Source: Candidatus Methylomirabilota bacterium
GTDB taxonomy: Bacteria; Methylomirabilota; Methylomirabilia; Methylomirabilales; Methylomirabilaceae
Reading direction: 5' to 3'
DNA: 64,000 bases
Assembly (NCBI GenBank): GCA_003104975.1
Contig: PQAM01000015.1
Span: forward strand, 62,001-126,000
Part shown: in pieces, positions 8,685-18,128 of the stretch
Layout: every line of letters begins with the position of its first letter
Position numbering within the stretch: position 1 is the first letter of the stretch
Position numbers and translations under genes: made by a program
The notes under the pieces: model-generated
What the model saw: only the letters and a program-made list of their open reading frames with translations
What the model was told of the DNA's origin: nothing
Databases searched by the model: none

Positions 8685-9485
8685 CTAGTCCGTTACAATC
8701 GCCAATCCAAGCCGGTCGGCTGCTGCCACGACCTTGTCTCGCTCAAGCATCAGGGTATGATCGGCATCCAGGGCCAACGCGGTTGCTCCCGCCTCTTCGA
8801 GGGCTATCATCGTCTCCGGCCCGACAACCGGGAGATCGAAACGCATATCCTGATCAGGGCGCCCAACCTTCACGACCACGACCCCCCCATTTCCGAGTTT
8901 GCCGCCGCGACGAATCGCGGCATCGGTTCCCTCGATCGCTTCCACGGCCAGTACCGTGCGGCGTTTCACCACGACCGTCTGACCGATCCGCAACTGTGCC
9001 ATCGAGCGGGCCAGTTCTCTGCCAAAGCTGATATCGTGCTGCTCCTCAGATGTGGCCGGCCGTGCGGTCAATACCCCCTTTTGCAATACAATTGAAGAAA
9101 GAAACCGCCGACAATCGTGGACGGTGATCCCCTCCTGTCTTAACTGGTCGCCTACGCCCGCAAGGATGGTATCGCCGCGCCGATCTTTGAGCTTCCAATA
9201 GAACAACAGCCCGGCCAGATCGATCTTAGCACGCGAAAAGAGCAGATCCAGCGGGATCTTTCCGAGCATAACGGCATCGGTGATCTTTTCACGCTTCAGC
9301 GTCGCGATCAACCGTCCAAGCTGCCCAGCCCCTACCCAACAGATCGTGTCGACCTCGTCAGCCAAACCAGGAGACGCCGCCTCCTCCACGGCCACCGCCA
9401 CAACCTTCAACCCCTGCATGCGGGCATCCCGCGCGGCCACAATCGGGAGCGGACCGCCGCCGGCTATTATTCCAAGACGCTCCAT
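8685..9485 (-). CDS. lpxI: UDP-2,3-diacylglucosamine diphosphatase LpxI (DUF1009)
   Basis: Hydrolyses UDP-2,3-diacylglucosamine to lipid X, the job done by LpxH in enteric bacteria. The 266-residue protein begins RLGIIAGGGPLPIVAA and contains MLGKIPLDLLF, GDTILAGV and FGRELARSMA. Its C-terminal half reads AVEAIEGTDAAIRRGGKLG and DLPVVGPETMIALEEAGA, the LpxI C-domain carrying the catalytic Asp region. ATG at 9485 is chosen. The in-frame upstream extension to 9566 is encoded by heptanucleotide repeats. Its position between lpxA and lpxB completes the Raetz pathway without LpxH. Confidence 0.93.
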   Translation of the reverse strand: MERLGIIAGGGPLPIVAARDARMQGLKVVAVAVEEAASPGLADEVDTICWVGAGQLGRLIATLKREKITDAVMLGKIPLDLLFSRAKIDLAGLLFYWKLKDRRGDTILAGVGDQLRQEGITVHDCRRFLSSIVLQKGVLTARPATSEEQHDISFGRELARSMAQLRIGQTVVVKRRTVLAVEAIEGTDAAIRRGGKLGNGGVVVVKVGRPDQDMRFDLPVVGPETMIALEEAGATALALDADHTLMLERDKVVAAADRLGLAIVTD

Positions 9486-9508
9486 TGAACTCCTGTGTTC
9501 CGTTCCAA

Positions 9509-9572
9509 GTGTTGAGTGTTCAGTGAAGAACAGAATCGCCGCAACTCCACACCCTACACTCGCCACTCGACA
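9509..9572 (+). repeat. Two opposed degenerate heptamer arrays between lpxI and lpxA
   Basis: 9509-9529 reads GTGTTGA, GTGTTCA, GTGAAGA. 9545-9572 reads CTCCACA, CCCTACA, CTCGCCA, CTCGACA, which is the same family in reverse complement. The two blocks face each other across about 15 bp and fill the intergenic gap up to the lpxA stop. Confidence 0.7.
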
Positions 9573-9579
9573 CTGTTGG

Positions 9580-10356
9580 TCAACGGGCGATCCCTCTCGC
9601 CGATACCTTGATGAAGTGCGTCAACTGATCGATCTCCCGACACGAGATCACCTCTGATGCGATCCGTTCCAGAGCCTGGGATGTATTCAGATGGGAGAGG
9701 AAGAGCAACCGATAGGCCTGTTTCAGCCGAATGATCGCCTCCTCAGAGATCTCGTGACGACGAAGTCCGACCGTATTCAGCCCATAGCACTTGGCCCGGT
9801 TCCCCTGTGCCTTGAGGAATGGTGGGATATCCTGCAGGACCGCAGAGCAGGCGCCGACCATCGCGTACTGCCCGATGCGGACGAACTGATGGATGCCTGT
9901 CTGTCCCCCGATGACCGCCCGCGCTCCCACCTCGACGTGGCCGGCCAGCCCGGCCTGACTGGCAACGACGACATCGTCGTGCACGACGCAATCGTGGGCG
10001 ATATGGGCATAGGCCATGATATAGTTCCGGCAACCCAGGACCGTAACGCCCCTGCCTTTCGCCGAGCCGCGATGCACCGAGGCAAACTCCCGGATCACCG
10101 TCTCGTCACCGATCACCAGCCTGGTCCGCTCGCCCCTGTCCTGGGAGATCTGAGGTGCGGCGCCCAGTACGACGTGTGAAAAGATCTGGCACCGTTCCCC
10201 GATCTCCGTGATCCCCTCGATGAGGACGTGCGAGCCGATGACGGTCCCGGACCCCACGGTTATATCAGGACCGATGATTGAAAAGGCGCCGACGCTGCAG
10301 TCGGGCGCCAGCTTTGCATCCGGCGCTACCACCGCTGAAGGATGAATCTGCGTCAT
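9580..10356 (-). CDS. lpxA: Acyl-ACP--UDP-N-acetylglucosamine O-acyltransferase
   Basis: First enzyme of lipid A synthesis, a trimeric left-handed beta-helix acyltransferase. The 258 residues start [19 protein letters not shown] with repeated hexapeptides. They contain the catalytic His region [13 protein letters not shown] and the conserved GANTVGL-like block [19 protein letters not shown], followed by the helical C-terminal domain. ATG at 10356 overlaps the fabZ stop as ATGA, so the longer in-frame start at 10422 is rejected. The stop lies directly beside the heptamer array at 9545. Confidence 0.95.
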   Translation of the reverse strand: MTQIHPSAVVAPDAKLAPDCSVGAFSIIGPDITVGSGTVIGSHVLIEGITEIGERCQIFSHVVLGAAPQISQDRGERTRLVIGDETVIREFASVHRGSAKGRGVTVLGCRNYIMAYAHIAHDCVVHDDVVVASQAGLAGHVEVGARAVIGGQTGIHQFVRIGQYAMVGACSAVLQDIPPFLKAQGNRAKCYGLNTVGLRRHEISEEAIIRLKQAYRLLFLSHLNTSQALERIASEVISCREIDQLTHFIKVSARGIAR

Positions 10357-10832
10357 GCCTCTCCCTTCACCACAGGGACCCCTGGCGGGAGGTTCGGCAA
10401 TTCCCGATCGACGACAATGCACGATAATTCCGCCTCCGCAACCAGCTTATCCTCTACAAAGGCCATGGCCTGCATGCGGCAGTTGCGGCTCCTGAGCTGG
10501 AGCAGTTCGATCTCGAATTTGACCTGATCCCCAGGGAGTACGGGCTTGCGAAATCTGGCGCGGTCGATACCGGTGAAATACAGGAGCTTCTTTTCAGCGT
10601 TCACATTCAGCGTCCGCATCAGCAGGACGCCCCCGATCTGCGCCATCGCCTCAATCACCAGCACACCGGGCATGATCGGCTGTCCAGGAAAATGGCCCTG
10701 AAAGAATGCCTCGTTGATCGTCACGTTCTTGAGCCCCACCACCCTCTTGCCCGGCTCGATCTCGAGGATCTTGTCGACCAGCAGGAAGGGATACCGGTGC
10801 GGAAGCATCTCTTGAATCTGTCGTATGTCCAT
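10353..10832 (-). CDS. fabZ: 3-hydroxyacyl-[acyl-carrier-protein] dehydratase
   Basis: Hot-dog fold dehydratase of type II fatty acid synthesis. It competes with LpxA/LpxD for 3-hydroxyacyl-ACP, which explains its place between their genes. The 159-residue protein carries [13 protein letters not shown] and the active-site block [19 protein letters not shown], with catalytic His47 and Glu61. The ATG at 10832 shares one base with the lpxD stop (TGATG). The in-frame start at 10862 lies inside lpxD and is rejected. The stop overlaps lpxA by 4 bp. Confidence 0.96.
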   Translation of the reverse strand: MDIRQIQEMLPHRYPFLLVDKILEIEPGKRVVGLKNVTINEAFFQGHFPGQPIMPGVLVIEAMAQIGGVLLMRTLNVNAEKKLLYFTGIDRARFRKPVLPGDQVKFEIELLQLRSRNCRMQAMAFVEDKLVAEAELSCIVVDRELPNLPPGVPVVKGEA

Positions 10833-11917
10833 CACTGGGCTCCCCTCTCGGACGTGGACCAAGCCGTCCGTCCCGCCTGCCCCTCGGCTCCAGCGGCGCT
10901 CTCCAGCGATGCCAGACGCGCCTCTATGCGTTTAAGCGTATTCAGAATATGGGGAAGTCGATTGACTGCAGCGACGCTGCGCTTAAACGTCAGATGCGGG
11001 ACGGCGGGCGAACCGAGGACCACTTCCCCGGCAGGCAGGCTCTTCGCCACCCCGGCCTGCGCCCCAACGACGGCATCATCGCCAATCTCGATATGATCGA
11101 CGATCCCGACCTGACCGGCCAGCGTCACCCGATCCCCGATGGTCACACTACCGGAGATACCGCTCAGGGCCGCAATCACCGTATCGGCGCCCACGACGAC
11201 ATTGTGCGCAATCTGAACCAGATTGTCGATCTTGGTGCCCCGCTTGACCCGCGTCGCCCCCATGGTGGCCCGGTCGATGGTCACGTTGGCGCCGATCTCC
11301 ACATCGTCCTCCAGAACCACCCGCCCCGCCTGCGGGACCTTGATGCGGCCCCCCCGGTCGTCCCTAAGATACCCGAAACCATCGCTTCCAATGACGGATC
11401 CGCTGTGGATGACGACCCGATCGCCGATCTCGACACCCTCCCGGATCATGACCTGCGGGTAGAGCCGGCAATCGACGCCGATATGAGAGCCCTTCCCGAT
11501 ATACACCTGGGCCCCGATGATGCTCCGCCGACCGACCGTCACGCCCGCCTCAACGACCGAAAGCGGTCCGATCGCAACATCCGCCCCCAGGCGTACCCCT
11601 TCATGAATGATACTCGATGAATGGACGCCGGGCGTTGGACGGTCTGGGGTGTAGAAGAGGCGCAAGGCCTCGACGACGGTCAGATACGGATCGTTCGTCA
11701 GTAGCGCCGGCTTCGAGCAGGACGGCCCCCCTTCGCGCACAATGACAGCAGAGGCCCTGCACATCTCCAGCCTCGGCAGATCGCGGCTGTGGGCCACAAA
11801 GGTCAGGTCGCCCTCACCCGCCTCGTGCAGCGGCGCGAGGCGGGTGACCTCGATCTCACCGTCACCAATCAGCCGGCACTTCAGCCTTTCAGCCAGCTCC
11901 CTCAATTGCATAGCCAC
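10832..11917 (-). CDS. lpxD: UDP-3-O-(3-hydroxyacyl)glucosamine N-acyltransferase
   Basis: Third committed lipid A enzyme, which N-acylates UDP-3-O-acyl-glucosamine. The 361-residue protein has the N-terminal uridine-binding domain ([20 protein letters not shown]), a long left-handed beta-helix of hexapeptide repeats ([29 protein letters not shown]) and the catalytic His in [16 protein letters not shown] near residue 245. The C-terminal helix ends in a low-complexity tail. It lies 18 bp downstream of ompH, consistent with one transcript. Confidence 0.96.
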   Translation of the reverse strand: MAMQLRELAERLKCRLIGDGEIEVTRLAPLHEAGEGDLTFVAHSRDLPRLEMCRASAVIVREGGPSCSKPALLTNDPYLTVVEALRLFYTPDRPTPGVHSSSIIHEGVRLGADVAIGPLSVVEAGVTVGRRSIIGAQVYIGKGSHIGVDCRLYPQVMIREGVEIGDRVVIHSGSVIGSDGFGYLRDDRGGRIKVPQAGRVVLEDDVEIGANVTIDRATMGATRVKRGTKIDNLVQIAHNVVVGADTVIAALSGISGSVTIGDRVTLAGQVGIVDHIEIGDDAVVGAQAGVAKSLPAGEVVLGSPAVPHLTFKRSVAAVNRLPHILNTLKRIEARLASLESAAGAEGQAGRTAWSTSERGAQ

Positions 11918-11935
11918 AACTTCTTACACTAACGC

Positions 11936-12487
11936 TTATTTTTTCTTGGCTTGGCGGGCGTTGTAACGTTCAAGGATCTCTTTGGTGAGGTCGGCCGCGT
12001 CATTGCCATAGATCACGCCGCTCTGCCCCTTCTCGACGATCAGGGTATACCCCTTCTCCTTGCCGTAGTCCCTGATGACGATCGTCAGATCGCGGAGTAG
12101 ATCATTGACCATCTCCCCTTCCCGTTTGGCGAGGTCGCGATTGACATCTTCTGTGATCCGCTTCAGATCACGAAGCTTCCGGCGAATCTCTTCCTCTCTA
12201 TCCTTCTTTGCGGCCTCACTCAGGACCGACGTCTGTTTCTGGAGGTCCGCGTCCATCTGCTTGATCTCGTTCTCTTTGGCGTTGATCTCTTTCTGTTTTT
12301 CGGCCGCCTCTGCCTTGACCTTGTCCATAGCGGCCTGCCCCTCTTTAGATTGGGTGATGACCGTCTGCAGATCGACGAACCCGAGCCGTGACGTGGGCTC
12401 CGCCGCCCACCCGACCGATGCAGTCAAGACTATCGCCGCAGTACCCCAGAATACCCATCGTCGCCAACCGACTATCACACGCATCAT
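11936..12487 (-). CDS. OmpH/Skp-family periplasmic chaperone
   Basis: Holds unfolded outer-membrane proteins in the periplasm before BamA inserts them. The 183 residues begin with a Sec signal peptide (RRWVFWGTAAIVLTASVGWA, cleavage after GWA near residue 28). A small beta strand core follows (RLGFVDLQTVI), then a long, highly charged coiled coil (about residues 60-130) and the C-terminal YTLIVEKGQSGVIYGNDAADLT, the OmpH signature. TGGAGG lies upstream of the ATG. It is placed 19 bp after bamA, the usual bamA-skp-lpxD order. Confidence 0.92.
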   Translation of the reverse strand: MMRVIVGWRRWVFWGTAAIVLTASVGWAAEPTSRLGFVDLQTVITQSKEGQAAMDKVKAEAAEKQKEINAKENEIKQMDADLQKQTSVLSEAAKKDREEEIRRKLRDLKRITEDVNRDLAKREGEMVNDLLRDLTIVIRDYGKEKGYTLIVEKGQSGVIYGNDAADLTKEILERYNARQAKKK

Positions 12488-12506
12488 ACGTTGTGTCCTC
12501 CAGATC

Positions 12507-14792
12507 CTAGAACATCGATCCCATGGTCAGGTGTACGGCACTTTTGGCCTCTCCCGGCTTTCTATCCAGGTTCAGACCCCACTCAACCCGTACCAGACCG
12601 AAAGGGGTAGCCACGCGGACGCCGCCTCCTGCCGTCGGTCGCAGGTCGGTGAGGGAGATACTGTCGCCCCCTCTGAAGGCGTTACCTGCATCGAAAAAGA
12701 TGAGGCCCTTGAGCCCCAACGGCTCATAGATAGGAAACATGACCTCGTTGTTAAAGTAGAGCGCCTTGGTACCGCCGATCCGTTCGTTGGTATCCTCATC
12801 GATCGGGCTCAGGCGGAAGGTCTTGAACCCACGCACCGTGGTGGTGCCGCCGAGATAGATCCGCTCCTGAACCGGTAGGCGTTTCCCGCCGTAGGCATCC
12901 GCTACGATCAGGTTGCCGCGGATATGCCCGACCAGCTTCCAGACCAGCGGGTGGTAGTATCCGAGATCGACGTTGAAGCGTTGAAACTTGTTGCTCCCGC
13001 CGAAAAACCTTGCCGCAAGCTGATAGGTTGCCGCCCCGACAAAGCCGGTGGTCGGATCGAGGCGGCTATCCGTCAGGTTCATCGACAGACCGAGCGAGAC
13101 CCTCCCCGTCGTACTTGTTCCTTCCTGTCGCCTGATAAGGTCAGGCGCGTCCTCGGCGACACTGAAGATCTTATCCCGTTCCCACCGATACCCGAGTGTG
13201 CCGAACAACTCCTTATGGAGTCGCCGGCCGAAGGCGATAGCGCCGCCCTTGCTGTCCTGGTCAAAGCCGATCTGCTGGTCGAAGAGCATCCGCTGATTGA
13301 AGGCGGACACGTCCAGCGAGGTCCCCGTATCCAGGATATGCGGATCAAAGAAGTTCAGCGCAAACCGACTGGCCCTGACGCCGAGCTGCGCCGAGGCCGA
13401 GACCCGCTGCCCCAGCCCCAGAAAGTTATCCTGTGAGATAGAGCCCGAACCCAGGATGCCGTCGATGGAGCTGAAACCGCCCCCGATGCTGAAGGAGCCG
13501 GTCGGTTTCTCCTTGACCATGACATCGATGTCCACCCGATCCTCGGCGGTACCCCGGCGCGTCTCGATCTTGACCTCCTCAAAGAAGCCAAGATTGGTCA
13601 GATTCTGGCGCCCGCGCGCCAACAGGCGGCTGTTGTACAGGTCGCCCTCGTTCAGCGGGATCTCCCGACGGACGACCTTGTCGCGGGTCTTCGTATTGCC
13701 TGAGATCTCGATCCGCTCCAGGAAGGCCTGCTTGCCTTCCGTGATCTCCAGCCCTACGTCGACGATGTGGCTCTCCCGATCGGTGTTGATGATCGGCGCG
13801 ACATCCGCAAAGAGATAGCCGCGCTCCGAATAGCGGTCGGTCAGCGTCAGGATATCGCGTTGCAGCACCTCGCGGCTGAAAATCCCCTGTCTGGCGATCT
13901 GGAGCGGCTTCAGCACCTGTTCGGTGCGAAAGACGGTATTCCCGGTTACCGCCAGTTCGCCAACCCGGTACTGCGGCCCCTCCTCCACCCGCACGTTGAT
14001 CTCGAGCTTCTGTTTGGCCTCGAGTACCCGGATCTCCGGCTCCGCCACCTTCACATCGAGGTAGCCGTTATCCAGATAGTACGCCTTGATCCGATCCAGA
14101 TCACGTTGCAACTCATCCCGTTTCAGCGTCCCGAAAAAGAAGAAGAGAAACAGCTCCTTCGTGGCCATCCGCGCCTTGATCTCATCCTCACTGAGCCCTT
14201 TGGCACCGGGGATCCGAATAGTAGCGATCTCAAATTTTCCCCCCTCAGTGATGTCGAGGGTGAGCGAGATATCCCCCTCCGGGGTCTTCTCGGCCTGCGG
14301 AACCACCTTGGCCTGGTAATAGCCCTCTTCTTCGTACAGCAGCCGCACCTTTTCCGTGTTCGCCGCCACGGTCTGCGGATTGTATACCCCGCCCTCCGTG
14401 AGCGTCAGTTTCTCTTTGATCTTGTCGGTCGCGATCCCCTTGTTGCCTCGGACCTTCACCTCCCGGATGGTCGGCTTCTCGGTTAGAATGAAGGTAATCT
14501 TCAGGCCCCCCTCAAACACCTCGGCATCCACCGCGACATCGTCGTAGAAGCCCAACCGATAGACCGTCTTGACGTCCTCCCTGATCTTTTCCAGGGAGAA
14601 CGGCTCTCCCACCCGGGTCTTCAGCTTGAACCTAATGGTGGTCTCGTCGATCTTGCGGCTTCCCTTGATATCGAGCTGTTTGATCTGTGCCTGTTCCTGG
14701 CCGTATGCGTGACCGAACACCAATGCCAAGAAGAAGGAGAGGACGAAAGAATAAGCGGCGAGAAACCTGGCCCTGCTCGCGAAGGCGTGCAC
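12507..14792 (-). CDS. bamA: Outer membrane protein assembly factor BamA
   Basis: Core subunit of the beta-barrel assembly machine. The 761-residue protein has a signal peptide (ending near GHAYGQ), five POTRA domains (about residues 35-430; for example IRFKLKTRVGEPFS, VKVRGNKGIATDKI) and a C-terminal Omp85 barrel. The barrel contains RGFKTFRLSPIDED and ends in an aromatic residue (LTMGSMF), as expected for a barrel. The start is GTG at 14792 with GAGGAG about 12 bases upstream, and a TAA blocks any earlier start. It is the first gene of the envelope operon. The 147 bp between it and clpC contain no convincing promoter or terminator. Confidence 0.96.
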   Translation of the reverse strand: MHAFASRARFLAAYSFVLSFFLALVFGHAYGQEQAQIKQLDIKGSRKIDETTIRFKLKTRVGEPFSLEKIREDVKTVYRLGFYDDVAVDAEVFEGGLKITFILTEKPTIREVKVRGNKGIATDKIKEKLTLTEGGVYNPQTVAANTEKVRLLYEEEGYYQAKVVPQAEKTPEGDISLTLDITEGGKFEIATIRIPGAKGLSEDEIKARMATKELFLFFFFGTLKRDELQRDLDRIKAYYLDNGYLDVKVAEPEIRVLEAKQKLEINVRVEEGPQYRVGELAVTGNTVFRTEQVLKPLQIARQGIFSREVLQRDILTLTDRYSERGYLFADVAPIINTDRESHIVDVGLEITEGKQAFLERIEISGNTKTRDKVVRREIPLNEGDLYNSRLLARGRQNLTNLGFFEEVKIETRRGTAEDRVDIDVMVKEKPTGSFSIGGGFSSIDGILGSGSISQDNFLGLGQRVSASAQLGVRASRFALNFFDPHILDTGTSLDVSAFNQRMLFDQQIGFDQDSKGGAIAFGRRLHKELFGTLGYRWERDKIFSVAEDAPDLIRRQEGTSTTGRVSLGLSMNLTDSRLDPTTGFVGAATYQLAARFFGGSNKFQRFNVDLGYYHPLVWKLVGHIRGNLIVADAYGGKRLPVQERIYLGGTTTVRGFKTFRLSPIDEDTNERIGGTKALYFNNEVMFPIYEPLGLKGLIFFDAGNAFRGGDSISLTDLRPTAGGGVRVATPFGLVRVEWGLNLDRKPGEAKSAVHLTMGSMF

Positions 14793-14939
14793 CGAACGCT
14801 TTTACTCCTCGAGTCTGGATGCGCGGGATACCTACGTTCAGTCGAAACGCGCAAACGTTACCACGGTAGCCACGATAACGCAAGCAGAAACTGGCCGGGA
14901 CGGGCCAGCGAGAGTACGACGGGCTGGAGTTACGTACGG

Positions 14940-17372
14940 TTATTTCTGGGCCTCAAGGAGGCTCGCCTCTTCGAAGGCCAGGGCGTCCCCCTCCACCTTC
15001 ACCCTCAGGGTGCCCCCTTCGGCAAAACGCCCCTTTAAGACCTCTTCGGCCAACCGATCCTCCACGTAGCGCTGGATGGCGCGGCGCAGCGGACGGGCGC
15101 CGAGGGTCGGGTCAAATCCCCGATTGATGAGAAACTCTTTGGCGCGCTCATCAACCATCAGCGAGATCCGCCGCTCCGCGAGTTGAAGCTGCAGGCGCGC
15201 GAGCATCAGATCGACGATCTGGCAGAGTTCATTCTTGCTCAACTGGTGGAAGACGATCACCTCATCAAGTCGGTTGAGCAGCTCCGGATTAAAGACCCGT
15301 TTCAGCTCGCCCAGGACGGTCTCTTTCATCTTGTCGTACGTGACCGCCTCGTCGCCACCCTTGGCAAAGCCCATCGTCGTATGGAGGCCGATCTGACGGG
15401 CGCCGATGTTACTGGTCATGATCAGGATCGTATTCTTGAAGTCGACGACGCGGCCGTAGCTGTCGGTGAGACGACCATCCTCAAAGATCTGCAGCAGCAG
15501 ATTAAAGACCTCGGGATGGGCCTTTTCGATCTCATCCAGCAGGATGACCGAAAATGGCCGACGCCGAACCTTCTCAGTAAGCTGACCGGAATCGTCATAC
15601 CCGATATAGCCGGGAGGGGCGCCGATCAGCCTGGACGTGGAGAAGCGCTCCATGTACTCCGACATATCTACGCGGATCAGCGCATCCTCCGTCCCGAATA
15701 GAAACTCCGCCAGCGCCTTGGCCAGTTCGGTCTTCCCGACACCGGTCGGCCCTAGAAAGATAAACGATCCGACCGGACGGCTCGGACTCTTGATCCCGGC
15801 GCGCGAACGGCGAATCGCGCGGCTGACGCTCTCGATGGCCTCGGTCTGCCCCACCACCCGCCTGGCCAGATCCTGCTCCATCCGCATCAGCTTGGCCGAT
15901 TCCTCCTCCTCAATCTGATAGAGCGGAATACCGGTCCATTTGGAGACGATATAGGCAACCTCTTCGGCCGTAACCATGGTCTTCTCCTTCGACCGGGACT
16001 CCTTCCACCGGGCCTTTTTCTCTTCCAACTCGGTCCGGAGCTTGCGCTCCGAGTCGCGAAGTCTGGCCGCAACCTCAAAGGCCTGGGTCCGGATCGCGTC
16101 CTCCTTCTGAGCCCTGAGCCGCTCAACCTCGTTTTCCATCTCGCGGAGTTCCGGCGGCAGCATCAGGGTCTTCAGCCGCGCCCGGGAGCCGGCCTCGTCG
16201 ATGACGTCGATGGCCTTATCCGGGAGAAAGCGATCGGCAATGTAGCGTTGCGACAGACGCGCCGCGGCCGTCACCGCCTCGTCGGTAATGACCGCGGAGT
16301 GATGCGCCTCGTAGCGGTCCTTGATCTCGCGGAGGATGCGGATCGTCTCGTCCACACTCGGCGGGCCGACCTGGACCGCCTGGAATCGCCGCTCCAATGC
16401 CCGATCCTTCTCGATGTGTCGGCGATACTCGTCGAGGGTCGTCGCCCCGATGCACTGCAGTTCACCGCGCGCGAGCGCCGGCTTCAACATGCTGGAGGCA
16501 TCGATGGCGCCCTCCGCCGCGCCGGCGCCCACCAATGTATGTAACTCGTCGATGAACAGGATGATGTTCTGCGACTGCTGGATCTCCTTGACGACGGCCT
16601 TCAGCCGCTCCTCGAACTGACCGCGATACTTGGTCCCGGCCACCATGCCGGCAAGGTCAAGTTGGACCACCCGCTTGCGCAGCAGGGTCTCCGGTACGTT
16701 GCTGGCCACGATCCGCTGAGCCAGTCCCTCCACGATGGCGGTCTTGCCGACGCCCGCCTCCCCGATCAGTACCGGGTTATTCTTCGTCCGGCGCGAGAGA
16801 ATCTGGATGACCCGCTCGATCTCGGTCTCGCGGCCGATGACGGGATCCAGCCGGTCCTGCCGCGCCATGGCGGTCAGGTCCACGCCGAACTCATCCAGCG
16901 CCGGTGTCCTTGTGGAGCTTGTCGGTTTGGAGGCCTGCTCCCCGAGCAGCTCCTGGGCCTGCGCCTTGGCGGAGGCGACGCTGACGCCGAAGTCCCGCAG
17001 GACCAACGACGCGATCCCCTCCCCTTCGCGAATCAGCCCGAGCAGCAGGTGCTCGGTGCCGATATAATTGTGGCCGAGCGATCTGGCTTCAGAGATGGCG
17101 TATTCCAGGACCTTCTTGGCCTGCGGCGTAAAGGGGATCTCACCGGCTGGGCTGAACTCGGAGCCGACCGACACGATCTTCTCGATCTCCCCCTTTACCG
17201 CGGAGATATTCACGTTCAGCTTCTTGAGAATCGCCACCGCCAGCCCATCACCCTCGCGGATCAGTCCGAGCAGCAGGTGCTCGGTGCCGACGAAGTTGTG
17301 GCCGAGGCGAATCGCCTCCTCTCGTGCCAGGATAATCACCTTGCGGGCTCGCTCTGTGAATCGCTCGAACAT
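14940..17372 (-). CDS. clpC: ATP-dependent Clp protease ATP-binding subunit ClpC
   Basis: Hsp100 unfoldase that feeds ClpP, more typical of Gram-positives, cyanobacteria and a few diderm phyla. The 810 residues show two Clp-N repeats ([28 protein letters not shown] then [15 protein letters not shown]), AAA1 with Walker A GEAGVGKT, a UVR/middle domain ([18 protein letters not shown]), and AAA2 with [20 protein letters not shown] and [19 protein letters not shown]. The start at MFERF (17372) is preferred over an in-frame start 27 bases upstream because this is where family homology begins and AGGGAG precedes it. It has its own promoter overlapping the end of lolD. Confidence 0.95.
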   Translation of the reverse strand: MFERFTERARKVIILAREEAIRLGHNFVGTEHLLLGLIREGDGLAVAILKKLNVNISAVKGEIEKIVSVGSEFSPAGEIPFTPQAKKVLEYAISEARSLGHNYIGTEHLLLGLIREGEGIASLVLRDFGVSVASAKAQAQELLGEQASKPTSSTRTPALDEFGVDLTAMARQDRLDPVIGRETEIERVIQILSRRTKNNPVLIGEAGVGKTAIVEGLAQRIVASNVPETLLRKRVVQLDLAGMVAGTKYRGQFEERLKAVVKEIQQSQNIILFIDELHTLVGAGAAEGAIDASSMLKPALARGELQCIGATTLDEYRRHIEKDRALERRFQAVQVGPPSVDETIRILREIKDRYEAHHSAVITDEAVTAAARLSQRYIADRFLPDKAIDVIDEAGSRARLKTLMLPPELREMENEVERLRAQKEDAIRTQAFEVAARLRDSERKLRTELEEKKARWKESRSKEKTMVTAEEVAYIVSKWTGIPLYQIEEEESAKLMRMEQDLARRVVGQTEAIESVSRAIRRSRAGIKSPSRPVGSFIFLGPTGVGKTELAKALAEFLFGTEDALIRVDMSEYMERFSTSRLIGAPPGYIGYDDSGQLTEKVRRRPFSVILLDEIEKAHPEVFNLLLQIFEDGRLTDSYGRVVDFKNTILIMTSNIGARQIGLHTTMGFAKGGDEAVTYDKMKETVLGELKRVFNPELLNRLDEVIVFHQLSKNELCQIVDLMLARLQLQLAERRISLMVDERAKEFLINRGFDPTLGARPLRRAIQRYVEDRLAEEVLKGRFAEGGTLRVKVEGDALAFEEASLLEAQK

Positions 17373-17423
17373 CTTCTCGCTCCCTCTTATCCTCTTCAAC
17401 GCCCTTGCGTCACCGACATGCTG

Positions 17424-17451
17424 AGTATAGCCGATCCTTCCAGAATTTCAA
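17424..17451 (-). promoter_or_regulatory. Sigma-70-type promoter for clpC
   Basis: On the minus strand TTGAAA (17451-17446), a 16-bp spacer and TATACT (17429-17424) lie about 50 bp before the clpC start. The -35 box overlaps the lolD stop codon. Both hexamers match consensus at five of six positions. Confidence 0.65.
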
Positions 17452-18128
17452 GCCCCCTCTACGATCCGTCCGTCCAATATCGTCACGATCCGATCCGATC
17501 GATGGGCCAGCTTCTCATTGTGCGTCACCATCACAAAGGTGAGACCGCGTTCCCGGTTCAACCGATGCAGCAGCTCGAAGGTCGCATCACCCGTCTTGGT
17601 ATCGAGGTTTCCGGTCGGCTCGTCCGCAAGGACGACCTTGGGCGAGGCGCCCAGGGCCCTGGCGATGGCTACCCGCTGCTGCTCTCCACCGGAGAGTTCG
17701 GACGGACGATGCACATGCCGGTGTTCGAGCCCCACCTCCTTCAGCAGGGACGCGGCGATCTGACGCGCCTCCAACCGGGTGCGGCGCGCCACCAGAAGCG
17801 GCATCATGACATTCTCCAGCGCCGTGAACTCCGGCAGAAGATGATGGAACTGAAAGATGAAACCGACCGTCCGGTTGCGGAAGGCGGCCAGTTGCCCGTC
17901 GTCCATCCGGGCGAGGCTGGTCTGCTCATAGACGATCTCGCCGGCGGTCGGACGGTCCAGGGCGCCGAGCAGGTGCAGGAATGTACTCTTGCCGGCGCCA
18001 GACGGTCCCACAATGGCAATGAATTCTCCCTTTCCAATGCGGAGATCAACACCCTTCAGAACCTCAACGGTTCCACCGTTAACCTGGAACGACTTATAGA
18101 CGCCATCCGCCCTGATCAGCTCACTCAT
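17448..18128 (-). CDS. lolD: Lipoprotein-releasing system ATP-binding protein
   Basis: ATPase of the LolCDE-type transporter that extracts lipoproteins from the inner membrane and passes them to LolA. The 226-residue ABC protein has Walker A GPSGAGKST, Q-loop FQFHHLLPEFTALENVMMP (the Lol/MacB subfamily signature), signature LSGGEQQRVAIARAL, Walker B VVLADEPTGNLD and the H-loop THNEKLA. ATG at 18128 gives an 8-bp overlap with lolC. An in-frame start five codons upstream is possible. Confidence 0.93.
   Translation of the reverse strand: MSELIRADGVYKSFQVNGGTVEVLKGVDLRIGKGEFIAIVGPSGAGKSTFLHLLGALDRPTAGEIVYEQTSLARMDDGQLAAFRNRTVGFIFQFHHLLPEFTALENVMMPLLVARRTRLEARQIAASLLKEVGLEHRHVHRPSELSGGEQQRVAIARALGASPKVVLADEPTGNLDTKTGDATFELLHRLNRERGLTFVMVTHNEKLAHRSDRIVTILDGRIVEGA

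Noticed and set aside
2349-9572. Heptamer arrays considered as CRISPR
   Set aside because: Units are 7 bp with no spacers and no cas genes nearby.
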